Shown here: piece after piece, positions 26,773 through 34,740 of the stretch | How positions within the stretch are numbered: the first letter of the stretch is position 1 | Layout of the letters: each line of letters begins with the position of its first letter | Assembly (NCBI GenBank): GCA_002402175.1 | Contig: NVVJ01000016.1 | Location: forward strand, 4,213-44,531 | Reading direction: 5' to 3' | Origin: SAR86 cluster bacterium | GTDB taxonomy: Bacteria; Pseudomonadota; Gammaproteobacteria; Pseudomonadales; Pseudohongiellaceae | Length of the DNA stretch: 40,319 bases | The notes under the pieces: model-generated | What the model saw: only the letters and a program-made list of their open reading frames with translations | Databases searched by the model: none | What the model was told of the DNA's origin: nothing | Program-made: the position numbers and the translations under genes

Positions 26773-27309
26773 ATGAAAATACTAAAAATCGGTTTGCAGG
26801 TGTTGGGTATTGTGTTGTTAATTCCTTCTGTAGCACTGGCGACCTTACGCTTCGAGCATCGAAATGCAGACGGACCATCTATTCTATTTCCCGGTGGGGA
26901 GCTCCGCTCTGGTGATTTGTATACTGGGCCTGAGCCGGATTGGGGCTTTACAGGCCAAATATCAACAATTGAGCTGCAACTTAATGATCCTGTAAATTCC
27001 CGACTAATATGGATATTAGAAAGCGAAGGTAAAATCTACATTGCTTCAGGTTATATGAGTACCTTTTTAGGAAGGTTATGGAAACATTGGGCAGTGCAAG
27101 CTGATTCAGGAGACGGTACTGCTGTAGTTCGCATTGACGGTACCCGATATGAGCGCCAACTGTTGCGAGTTAAGGAAGGCGCTGTACTGGATGGTGTTGC
27201 CGCGACCATGACGGAGAAATATCGTTCACCGACAAACAGGCAATCTATTGAAGAAGGAAAGACCTGGATTTTTGAGCTAGCGCCAGTTAGTGGGAGCGTA
27301 TCTCCATGA
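26773..27309 (+). CDS. Secreted protein of unknown function (cassette copy B)
   Basis: This 178-residue protein has a signal peptide (MKILKIGLQVLGIVLLIPSVALA-T). It is the full-length paralogue of the truncated gene at the left edge, sharing DGPSILFPGGEL, TGPEPDW, QIST, SRLIWI, EGKIY, LGRLWKHWAV and FELAP. No cysteine pair or catalytic motif is obvious; the conserved Trp/His cluster WKHW could form a site. The family is not recognised. Its stop overlaps the start of a 45-codon membrane protein gene (ATGA), as expected of a tightly linked pair. It lies on the plus strand between panB and the deoxynucleoside kinase gene, both minus, so it appears inserted into that gene string. Confidence 0.8.
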   Translation: MKILKIGLQVLGIVLLIPSVALATLRFEHRNADGPSILFPGGELRSGDLYTGPEPDWGFTGQISTIELQLNDPVNSRLIWILESEGKIYIASGYMSTFLGRLWKHWAVQADSGDGTAVVRIDGTRYERQLLRVKEGAVLDGVAATMTEKYRSPTNRQSIEEGKTWIFELAPVSGSVSP

Positions 27310-27443
27310 GTATTAAAAACTATATGTTGCTGTGTGTTGTTGTTAGCTTTGTCGTCGTTCTAGCTATTGTGTTCATGCCTGGTGTTGCAAATTCAATAGA
27401 GAGTGAATTGCTCACATTTTTATCTACTAATGCTCGCGAGTAA
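27306..27443 (+). CDS. 45-residue single-pass membrane protein (cassette copy B)
   Basis: The ATG at 27306 overlaps the upstream stop (ATGA). The product MSIKNYMLLCVVVSFVVVL... has one hydrophobic helix followed by FMPGVANSIES and a short tail. It matches the 45-residue protein at 485-622 in length, motif and genomic position. The overlap implies translational coupling to the secreted protein. Confidence 0.8.
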   Translation: MSIKNYMLLCVVVSFVVVLAIVFMPGVANSIESELLTFLSTNARE

Positions 27444-27488
27444 TCGCTCATTATTTATTGCTGGAAAAAACTTACAGCGATTTAAAAC

Positions 27489-28154
27489 CTATAAAAGAGT
27501 AGGCCTGGGATTGAGATAGTTAGTGCCAGTTGGAACGGTTGCTATGTATTCCACTAGCTGCTGATAGTCGTCTTCGTTGTTCACTAAATCTATTTCTGCG
27601 CTGTTGACTATCAGCAATGCAGTCTTATCAAAGTAGTGAAAAAACTCCGTATAAGCCTTATTCAAATTTTCTAGATAACTAAGTTCGATTAATTGTTCGG
27701 CAGCAATGCCACGCTTCTGGATTCTGTCCAGTAGTGTATTCGTGGGAGCCTGTAGGTAGATAACCAAGTCGGGTACAGGGGCGTCAATAGTCAGGTGTTG
27801 ATACACTTTGAGATAGAGTTCATATTCGTCAGGCTCCAGGTTTTGCTGAGCAAATAACTGGTCTTTGTCGATTAGAAAATCAGCAATTCGCACCGGTTCA
27901 AACATATCATTTTGCCTGAGTTCCTGTATTTGCTGCGTACGCTGGAATAAGAAAAATAATTGGGTCGATAGAGCGTGTTGTTTTGGATTTTGATAGAAAC
28001 GTTCCAGGAAGGGGTTTTCGTCGCTCTTTTCCAGCAATAGCTCATAGTTGAAAGTTTCTGCCAGACGTTTGGATAATGTTGTTTTCCCTACGCCAATAGC
28101 ACCTTCAACTGCAATATAGCGTGGGGTACCCTGAATAGAATCTGGCCGCGACAT
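27489..28154 (-). CDS. Deoxynucleoside kinase family protein
   Basis: This 221-residue P-loop kinase has GAIGVGKT at 18-25, the substrate region STQLFFLFQRTQQI, VRIADFLIDKDQLFA and a LID-like LDRIQKRG. It fits the deoxyadenosine/deoxyguanosine kinase family, which salvages deoxynucleosides. It occupies the place of folK in the Pseudomonas cluster. Its ATG overlaps the stop of the out-of-frame pcnB tail (TAATG), so it was built to be translated with an intact pcnB; if pcnB really stops early, coupling would be lost. Confidence 0.85.
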   Translation of the reverse strand: MSRPDSIQGTPRYIAVEGAIGVGKTTLSKRLAETFNYELLLEKSDENPFLERFYQNPKQHALSTQLFFLFQRTQQIQELRQNDMFEPVRIADFLIDKDQLFAQQNLEPDEYELYLKVYQHLTIDAPVPDLVIYLQAPTNTLLDRIQKRGIAAEQLIELSYLENLNKAYTEFFHYFDKTALLIVNSAEIDLVNNEDDYQQLVEYIATVPTGTNYLNPRPTLL

Positions 28155-28328
28155 TACGAATTGTTCTCTGGCGATTTACCTCTCGGGCGCCTACGTCGGT
28201 TATGGTTTCCTGGTTTGGCTATGGCGTCAATCATTTCGGCTCTTTGCTTTGACTCTGCAAATTGAAAAGTAGTCCACCACTGCCCAAGTTCGTTAAGGTT
28301 TTCCCCAGAATCTTCGCGTAGTAGTAGG
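28154..28328 (-). pseudogene. pcnB: Out-of-frame C-terminal tail of pcnB
   Basis: In this frame the sequence reads LLLREDSGENLNELGQWW..., exactly the block expected after RFRAAYDF in PcnB, and ends with a basic tail (NHNRRRRPRG) common in this enzyme. It is out of frame with the body of pcnB by one base. Removing one C from the CCC run (plus strand GGG, 28327-28329) joins both parts into a 456-residue protein of normal size. An independent gene here is unlikely. Confidence 0.85.
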
Positions 28329-29525
28329 GAAATCATAGGCTGCCCTAAAACGAGGATGGGCAATGGCTCCCTCTATACTGCGCCGGTTACGCCGCTCCAG
28401 GCGCAGCTGTAACTCCCATATTTCCTTTGTGGCTGAAGTGAAGCGCTTGGGAACTGCTGTATATTGAATTTGTTCTGACAATACGATACTCACCGCATTC
28501 TGAAAATGTTGATGTTGATTGATGTCTGGGTCCTGGTTGGCACTTAGACGGATTTGTAATACCGGCCACAGTAACGCCGCAAACAAAAATGCAGGTGTAA
28601 CAGATTTTCCTTCGGCTAATCTGATGTCGGTGTTGCGCAGGGCGAGGTTGACTAATTTGTTTGCAGGTTTGTCTTTATCTTCATTTTCTATTGACCCTAA
28701 TGCTTCAAGAGTTGGCGCAAAAAGGTATTTTCCTGGTTCGTATTGGCGAAGAAGCGCAAATGTTTTAACCGCATGCCCGCCGGTTAACAGTTTTATTGTT
28801 TCATCAAATAATCTGGCTGAAGAAATTGATTCCAGGAGATGAGCCAATTTATTGATTGGCTTGCTGGTGTTCTCTTCCATTGTGAAATCTAATTTGGCAC
28901 AAAACCTGAGTGCTCTCAGCATTCTAACTGGATCTTCTTTGTAGCGATCTTCAGGGTTACCAATAATTCTTATTAGTTTGGCATTAATATCTTCTATGCC
29001 TGTACAAAAATCGAGAACTACAAAGTTATCAATCGTGTAATACAATGCGTTGATTGTAAAATCTCTACGTAACGCGTCCTCATCGATATTTCCATAAACA
29101 TTGTCTCTTAATATCATGCCCGCAGCAGAGTGCGCGGAATCGCCCTGAATTCTTTTTCTCGGTGTGTTATCGCTGATCTGGTTGTTCGCGTCGTGAGGGG
29201 CTCGAAAGGTTGTTGCCTCAATAATTTCACGACCGAATCGAAGATGCACAATTTTGAATCGACGCCCGATTATGCGTGAATTACGAAACAGCTGTTTGAG
29301 TTCTTCGGGGCTCGCATTGGTTGCGATGTCGAAATCTTTGGGAGTTTTGCCTAACAGTAAATCACGCACGCCACCGCCGACCAGATAGCCATGATAGCCA
29401 GCGTCTCTCAGCTTGTATAAAACCTTTAGCGCATTAGGTGAAATTTGCTTGCGAGATATAGGGTGTTGATCTCGGGTAAGCAGTGTCGCCTTTTCGATAC
29501 CGTCCAGCGATGGTGTTTGTTTCAT
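28293..29525 (-). CDS. pcnB: Poly(A) polymerase I, frameshifted near the C-terminus
   Basis: This RNA 3'-polyadenylating nucleotidyltransferase marks RNAs for decay. The head domain shows LVGGGVRDLLLG (about 48-59) and the catalytic DFD (64-66), then GRRFKIVHLRFG, RRDFTINALYY and the RNA-binding helices with KEDPVRMLRALRFCAKL. The continuous frame has 410 residues; the last 11 (PTTTRRFWGKP) are not PcnB-like, because one extra base after Phe399 throws the frame. The genuine tail continues in the next frame to 28154. It could be a sequencing error, a real truncation that removes the RNA-binding C-terminus, or rarely +1 frameshifting. It follows the CbrB/CrcZ-like region as in Pseudomonas. Confidence 0.92.
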   Translation of the reverse strand: MKQTPSLDGIEKATLLTRDQHPISRKQISPNALKVLYKLRDAGYHGYLVGGGVRDLLLGKTPKDFDIATNASPEELKQLFRNSRIIGRRFKIVHLRFGREIIEATTFRAPHDANNQISDNTPRKRIQGDSAHSAAGMILRDNVYGNIDEDALRRDFTINALYYTIDNFVVLDFCTGIEDINAKLIRIIGNPEDRYKEDPVRMLRALRFCAKLDFTMEENTSKPINKLAHLLESISSARLFDETIKLLTGGHAVKTFALLRQYEPGKYLFAPTLEALGSIENEDKDKPANKLVNLALRNTDIRLAEGKSVTPAFLFAALLWPVLQIRLSANQDPDINQHQHFQNAVSIVLSEQIQYTAVPKRFTSATKEIWELQLRLERRNRRSIEGAIAHPRFRAAYDFPTTTRRFWGKP

Positions 29526-29725
29526 TGTTTAACGACGTTGTTCTCGAGATTGTAAATAGGATGTACGCTCACAGGTATTTTTTTGAAATTGTCGCCTATT
29601 GTTTTACAAGCGAATGTTAAGTAGAGGGTAATTAAGACTATGGTCAATTCGGCATAATACACTGATACAGTGAAAATTGAAGCACAAGCAAAGCAGGACT
29701 TAAGTCGGTATGGGGGAATATTTAC

Positions 29726-29986
29726 GGGGGCGAATACCACCCCCTGAAGAAGCCAGTTGTTATTATTATAGCTTTGGTATTTATTATTTTAATTGTTTGG
29801 GCGCCAATAACGGCGCCACATAAGCAATTAGGAGGTTTACATGGAGCTTGGTGGCAAAAACTGCCATTCCAGACTACAACCCAACCTTATTATTATTTAG
29901 TGCACTAACCTTAATTTTTAAATTTGGTAATGCTATTTTTATTTTTATTAGAAATTATTATTATTATATATTGTTATTATTATCCC
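29726..29986 (-). ncRNA. crcZ: CrcZ-like small RNA (predicted Hfq/Crc sponge)
   Basis: The minus strand of the cbrB-pcnB gap, where Pseudomonas encodes CrcZ, starts with GGG about 12 bases after a sigma-54 -12 box. It then shows repeated AAnAAnAA motifs, the sequence bound by Hfq with Crc. Clusters (plus coordinates of the TTnTTnTT complements) are 29955-29981, 29936-29949, 29887-29897, 29781-29788 and 29757-29767. Such an RNA, made when CbrAB is active on poor carbon sources, would titrate Hfq/Crc and lift catabolite repression. Short hairpins lie at 29799-29817 (GGCGCC arms) and 29726-29744 (GGGGG/CCCCC arms); the latter is my guess for the 3' end, though no U-run follows, so the RNA could be longer. 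There is no sizeable open frame on this strand. Confidence 0.72.
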
Positions 29987-29995
29987 TATATACAT

Positions 29996-30011
29996 TGCAT
30001 GTACTGTGCCA
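29996..30011 (-). promoter_or_regulatory. Sigma-54 promoter of the CrcZ-like RNA
   Basis: TGGCACAGTACATGCA (minus strand) has the -24 TGGCAC box and exact GG-N10-GC spacing. The predicted start is at about 29985, the first bases of a GGGATAATAATAA sequence. Confidence 0.82.
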
Positions 30012-30084
30012 GAATGAGAATAGATAATTATATCAATGGGTTATGATTTTAATAATTAGTTTCTTATTATTAAAACTCAATATC

Positions 30085-30128
30085 GTTACCTTATCTCCCA
30101 AATATTTGAGTCGAAGAGTAGCGGTAAC
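30085..30128. promoter_or_regulatory. Candidate CbrB activator sites (inverted GTTACC/GGTAAC)
   Basis: GTTACC at 30085-30090 and GGTAAC at 30123-30128 form an inverted pair 75-120 bp upstream of the sigma-54 promoter, just beyond the end of the CbrB-like gene. The distance suits an NtrC-type activator working through DNA looping. That CbrB itself binds them is inference. Confidence 0.45.
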
Positions 30129-30206
30129 ACAATTCGCTCGATGCTGGGGTAGCTTTAAAGAGAGTGTTGGCGGTTAAGGGTTGTTATAGCGGAAAGTATG
30201 GGCCGG

Positions 30207-31589
30207 CTAAATGGCGTGTTTTTTCTTTCGAGGAATGCCAAATCGTTGTCTGCGTTCCCACAGGCATTTTCGGCTAATACCTAATTTCTTAGCCAATTGT
30301 GTTTCGTTCATTGATGCCTGGTGCTCGAGGACAAAATGTTGAAAATAGTCTTCCAGTGACAGGTCATCCACCGGCTCTGGTGCGGCTTGAGCGAGAGTTG
30401 GAGATGATTTATTTGTTCTTATATGTATAGCCTCATCTTCAATGGCTAACAACTCTTCATTGATTTCACTGCCTTCTGCCAGTACTACGGCTCGTTCAAT
30501 TGCATTTTCCAGTTCTCGAACATTTCCTGGCCATGCATAGTCAGCAATCGCGCGGCTGGCATCATTCGCAAAAGTCAGCATAGGAGTTTTGAGTCGATTA
30601 CAGGTCCGTTGCAGAATGGCATCGGCTAATTCCAGAATGTCGTTGCCACGATCACGCAGCGGTGGAATTAATAATGTCATCACATTGATTCGATAGTAAA
30701 GGTCTTCTCTGAACAGGCCATCGATGACTAGTTGTTTAAGGTCGCGGTGAGTGGCCACAACTAGTCTGACATCTACTTTTTTAGACTGTACAGAGCCTAC
30801 TTTGCGGATTTCGTTTTCCTGCAAGACTCTTAATAATCTCGCCTGAGCCTCGAGTGGTAATTCTCCAATTTCATCGAGAAACAAAGTGCTACCACTTGCC
30901 GCTTCAACCAATCCGGTTCGAGTGGCAGTAGCGCCGGTAAAAGCACCTTTCTCATGACCAAACAGTTCAGACTCGATCAGATTTTCTGGTATTGCAGCGC
31001 AGTTTACTGAAATCATTTCGTTATTACATCGGCTGCTTAATTTGTGAATACCGACGGCTACTAATTCTTTGCCTGTTCCCGATTCGCCATTAATTAATAC
31101 AGTAGAGCTTGTGAGTGCAACTTTTCTAATGCGGCGAAACAGCTCCATCATTTGCGGGCAACTACCGATCATGTTTTGCACCGGTGGCTCGAAGTCATTA
31201 GCTTTGGCTTTAGACTTCTTAGCCTTTCCTGAGTGTTCACGAATGACTTTGGCAACAGTTTCGATGAGCTCACTGTGCTCAAACGGCTTAGCAATATAGT
31301 CAACTGCGCCTAGCTTCATGGAGTCGATAGCTGAACGAATACTTGAATAGCTTGTCATGATTAGAACGGGTGTGTGTGTGGCCTTAATCAAATCAGTGCC
31401 GGGAGCTCCGGGCAATCGCAAATCGCTTAAGATTACGTCAAATTCATCCATATCATATTTTTCAAGAGACTCTTTGACAGATCCAGCTTCGCTCACTTTA
31501 TATTCATGTCGCTCGAGCAAGCGCCTTAGTGCAGTACGAATTATCGCTTCATCTTCAACCACTAATATCTGATTTGTTGTAACTGTCAT
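30207..31589 (-). CDS. cbrB: CbrB-type sigma-54-dependent response regulator
   Basis: This 460-residue NtrC-family activator has a receiver domain (Asp56 phosphorylation site in ILSDLRLPG, Lys101), an AAA+ domain with Walker A GESGTGKE (168-175), the sigma-54 contact loop GAFTGA (215-220) and Walker B LFLDE (236-240). A Fis-type helix-turn-helix lies at the end (NETQLAKKLGISRKCLWERRQRFG). All elements are intact. It follows the CbrA-like kinase by 17 bases and precedes the CrcZ-like RNA, as cbrB does in Pseudomonas, where the pair governs carbon/nitrogen balance and carbon-source use. Its likely target here is the sigma-54 promoter at 29996-30011. Confidence 0.92.
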   Translation of the reverse strand: MTVTTNQILVVEDEAIIRTALRRLLERHEYKVSEAGSVKESLEKYDMDEFDVILSDLRLPGAPGTDLIKATHTPVLIMTSYSSIRSAIDSMKLGAVDYIAKPFEHSELIETVAKVIREHSGKAKKSKAKANDFEPPVQNMIGSCPQMMELFRRIRKVALTSSTVLINGESGTGKELVAVGIHKLSSRCNNEMISVNCAAIPENLIESELFGHEKGAFTGATATRTGLVEAASGSTLFLDEIGELPLEAQARLLRVLQENEIRKVGSVQSKKVDVRLVVATHRDLKQLVIDGLFREDLYYRINVMTLLIPPLRDRGNDILELADAILQRTCNRLKTPMLTFANDASRAIADYAWPGNVRELENAIERAVVLAEGSEINEELLAIEDEAIHIRTNKSSPTLAQAAPEPVDDLSLEDYFQHFVLEHQASMNETQLAKKLGISRKCLWERRQRFGIPRKKKHAI

Positions 31590-31606
31590 GAGGCTACTTA
31601 AAAATT

Positions 31607-34549
31607 TTATTGATTCATGGAGTCGTTAACCGACTCCATGTCGCCATGATAACAGGGAAATCGTAGTATTACCTGCGTGCCTGTACCAGTGGCCTTGTTG
31701 GCGGGGCTTATTATATCAATATCGCCTTTCAAATCTTCAACTATGCTGAATACTAGAGATAACCCCAGGCCGGTTCCATCGCCGGCTTCTTTAGTAGTAA
31801 AAAAGGGATCGAAAATTCGATCTCTGATTATTGGTGGGATGCCTATACCCTCGTCAGTAACAGTTATTCGAACCTGGTCATTGTTGACGCTGGCTTGCAA
31901 AGAAACTTCACCGTCTGCCTGGCTTGCGTCTCGTGCATTGCTGACTAGATTGAGTAAGACCTGAAGCAGTCGTTGTGAGTCACCCGAAATTTTTGCCTGT
32001 GGGTCGCTTTCAATATGAAGCTGTAAATCTTTGTTTTTTGTGTCCAGGAAAATGAGAGTTCTTGCTTCTTCCATGCAATCGGCAATTATCACAATTTCGT
32101 TTTCGTAGTGAGTTTGATTGGTTCCAGCGTGTGCAAAATTAACTAAAGCCTGTAATATTTTTGAAGTACGGTTTGTTTGCTCGATGATTTGAGTCGCCAG
32201 GTTTTGTAATTCATTGTCTTCAAATTCGTCGCGAATAGTCTGTGCCAGGCAGGCAATACCGGTAATGGGATTGCCTATTTCGTGAGCAACTCCCGCAGCC
32301 AGTCGACCTATTGAGGCGAGCCTTTCACTGTGACTTAATCCGGCTTCCAGAGTTTCTATTTCAGTAATGTCTTCTATTAATATAATAATGCCTTCGTGGC
32401 TAGATCCCAGATCACTACTTTTCTCAATGAGTGCTTTGTGAAGGTTGACGGTTTTTTTGTGACCGTTTAAATCAAAGCTATGCTTGTATGAATGCTCTGC
32501 ATCGTCTCTTATAAAGTTTTCAAGAAGCTCCAGCCAGGGCTCTGGTAAATCCGCGAGCTGCGACCCAATAACATTGGCGCTACTTATTTTGGTGAAATCT
32601 TCAAGTGCTCGATTCCACATTATGATTTCATCGTCTGAACTTAGTGAACAAACACCAAGGGGCAGGTCTAACAATATTTGACGATGATAGCGTCTCAGGT
32701 TATCCAGGTCGGCGGCCATGCCTGACAAGTTGCTTCGATATGCTTCAATGCGATTTTCGATTACATTCAGATCTGAGGTGCCATGCTGGGAAACGATGCT
32801 ATAGGGCAAATAGCCATCTATAAGTTCTCTAGCTATTGATGGACCCAATAAGCCTGAAAGATTCGCCTCCAACCTTCCTCGTAACAATCGCATGGCATAA
32901 GGGCGGCGATCATCATGACTGATGTCCAGATCTTTAAGGGCCTGACTAACCTCCCTGTTTGCTGTTTTGTCTCCCAAAGGTTTGCTGAGGCTCTTGATGA
33001 AATCATTTGGTGTTTTGGCAACCAGTCCACTGCGCTTACGCCTTTTGATGGTATCCAGTGTGCAGATGTCAGCTGAGCTTCGTTCTTCATCGGTGCTGGT
33101 GCTGCGAAGTGAAACTACTACAAAAAACAGGCTATTTAGGATCAATGAAAAAGCGGCGACTTCGTGCCAGTTTAGTGAAACAAGGCTGAGAGTGTCGCCT
33201 TCAGTGAGAAGGGGTAGCGTTAGGAAAATGAACCAGGTTGCTACTCCGGCGCCAAGGCCTGACATGAAACCTTTCTTGTTAGCCTGAGGCCAATATAGAA
33301 TTGCAACAATGCCTGGTAAAAACTGAAGTCCAGCGGTAAAGGAAATGGTTCCAATAACTTGTAAACTGATTTGCTGATTAGGGAGATAACGAAACAAAAA
33401 CCCCGACCATATTAAGGCAGTTATGAGCACGCGGCGTTTCCATAACAGCCAGCGATAAATATCGTGCTGTGCCGTGGGCTGATATATAGGAAGAATTAAG
33501 TGATTCAGACACATGTTTGATAAAGCCAGCGTGATTACGATGATCAACCCGCTTGCGGCGGACAGGCCGCCTAGGTAAGCAAGCACTGTAAAGAACGGCA
33601 CGTCATAAGCTACACCTATCACTACAGGGAAATATTCAACCTGAACTTCACTACCTGACTGCAACCCAGCCCAGAGAATTGGAAGTACCGGCAAACTTAA
33701 CAACAGAAAATAAAGCGGCAGACCCCAGCTGGCATAGGACAATGCACGTTGACCATTATTTTCGTTAAAGGTGACGTAAAACATATGTGGCATGGCAACG
33801 GCGGCGGTAAAGAATAGAAGAGACATAATATGAAACGAGCTAAGGTAGTTCGTTTCTTTCAGGCTGGTAATCAAATGCGGATTATCTTGCAGCCATTGCT
33901 CCAAACCTTCCATGCCACCGAACCCACCAAAAATAGCAAAAGCTCCCACGGCAAGAAAAGCGACTAGTTTAACCAGCGACTCAAATGCGATGGCCATGAC
34001 CAGACCGTCATGTTGAGTGCGACTGCCTCTTCGCGATGTGCCAAACAGGATAGAAAACAGCGTGATGATGACGCAGAAGCCAAACGCCATTGACGCCTGT
34101 GATAGCTCGGGAGAAAGAATACCTGCGGTATCGGCGACCGCTCTGATTTGCAGTGCAATCAACGGAGTTACACCGATAAGTATTACCAAAGTAGTGACGG
34201 TGCCAGCCCACGGAGAGCGATAGCGAAACGCCATTAAATCGGCGAGTGAACTTAGCTGGTAGGTTCGTGTGAGTTCCAGCAGGGGTCGCAGTAAAAGGGG
34301 AGACAGCAAAAAAACAAGGGATATACCAATAGACTGGGCGAGGTAGCCGTAACCGTCACGAAGCGCATTCCCTATGGAGGTATAGTAAGCCCAAACACTG
34401 GCAAACACTCCCAACGAGAGCGTGTAGACTATTGGGTGGCGGACAATTTTTTCAGGTATCAGGCCTCGCTCAGTGGCGAACGCAATACCAAAAAGCAGGG
34501 CTAGATAGCCACTTCCAAGACCTACAATGGTTGTTAATTCATAGTTCAT
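31607..34549 (-). CDS. cbrA: CbrA-type symporter-fused sensor histidine kinase
   Basis: This sensor is 980 residues from the ATG at 34549. The N-terminal half is a sodium/solute-symporter (SLC5) domain of about 13 helices (residues ~5-500); then come a linker, a PAS-like region (SLSSDDEIIMWNRALEDF) and a kinase with the H-box GVAHEIGNPITG (His756), N-box NLVSNARDA and G-boxes DEGIGIP and GTGLGLS. Size and domain order equal Pseudomonas CbrA (about 980 residues). I chose the ATG that follows the cbrX-like stop by 4 bases; the frame extends 17 codons further upstream inside cbrX but with poor sequence. It probably depends on translation of the upstream small gene. The substrate carried or sensed is not evident; in Pseudomonas CbrA transports histidine. 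Confidence 0.92.
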   Translation of the reverse strand: MNYELTTIVGLGSGYLALLFGIAFATERGLIPEKIVRHPIVYTLSLGVFASVWAYYTSIGNALRDGYGYLAQSIGISLVFLLSPLLLRPLLELTRTYQLSSLADLMAFRYRSPWAGTVTTLVILIGVTPLIALQIRAVADTAGILSPELSQASMAFGFCVIITLFSILFGTSRRGSRTQHDGLVMAIAFESLVKLVAFLAVGAFAIFGGFGGMEGLEQWLQDNPHLITSLKETNYLSSFHIMSLLFFTAAVAMPHMFYVTFNENNGQRALSYASWGLPLYFLLLSLPVLPILWAGLQSGSEVQVEYFPVVIGVAYDVPFFTVLAYLGGLSAASGLIIVITLALSNMCLNHLILPIYQPTAQHDIYRWLLWKRRVLITALIWSGFLFRYLPNQQISLQVIGTISFTAGLQFLPGIVAILYWPQANKKGFMSGLGAGVATWFIFLTLPLLTEGDTLSLVSLNWHEVAAFSLILNSLFFVVVSLRSTSTDEERSSADICTLDTIKRRKRSGLVAKTPNDFIKSLSKPLGDKTANREVSQALKDLDISHDDRRPYAMRLLRGRLEANLSGLLGPSIARELIDGYLPYSIVSQHGTSDLNVIENRIEAYRSNLSGMAADLDNLRRYHRQILLDLPLGVCSLSSDDEIIMWNRALEDFTKISSANVIGSQLADLPEPWLELLENFIRDDAEHSYKHSFDLNGHKKTVNLHKALIEKSSDLGSSHEGIIILIEDITEIETLEAGLSHSERLASIGRLAAGVAHEIGNPITGIACLAQTIRDEFEDNELQNLATQIIEQTNRTSKILQALVNFAHAGTNQTHYENEIVIIADCMEEARTLIFLDTKNKDLQLHIESDPQAKISGDSQRLLQVLLNLVSNARDASQADGEVSLQASVNNDQVRITVTDEGIGIPPIIRDRIFDPFFTTKEAGDGTGLGLSLVFSIVEDLKGDIDIISPANKATGTGTQVILRFPCYHGDMESVNDSMNQ

Positions 34550-34553
34550 CAGG

Positions 34554-34736
34554 TCATAGCTCGTCGGAATCCTGTTTTCGATGAGACCAACTGGCGACAA
34601 TTACTACCAAAAAGCCAACGAGAAAAGGTCTGTACCATGCACCATCGACCTGATTAATCCAGTCTACACTCAGTAAAAACAGAACATAAATGATCATTAA
34701 CAGAATTAACATGGGTCGAGGTATATACACTGTCAT
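34554..34736 (-). CDS. cbrX: CbrX-like small membrane protein
   Basis: This 60-residue protein has two hydrophobic segments (about 7-23 and 37-49) and a charged end (HRKQDSDEL). It sits between gluQ and the CbrA-like gene, 4 bases from each, matching the position and nature of cbrX in Pseudomonas, whose translation is coupled to cbrA. The tight spacing suggests the same coupling here. Its role beyond that is unknown. Confidence 0.8.
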   Translation of the reverse strand: MTVYIPRPMLILLMIIYVLFLLSVDWINQVDGAWYRPFLVGFLVVIVASWSHRKQDSDEL

Positions 34737-34740
34737 TTAC

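Noticed and set aside
28154..28363. 69-codon frame as an independent gene (or folK remnant)
   Set aside because: Its sequence is the expected C-terminus of PcnB in a shifted frame; nothing resembles FolK.
29709..29822. 37-codon plus-strand frame MGEYLRGRIPPPEE... in the cbrB-pcnB gap
   Set aside because: No ribosome binding site, low-complexity Tyr run caused by the TTATTATT repeats, and antisense to the predicted RNA.
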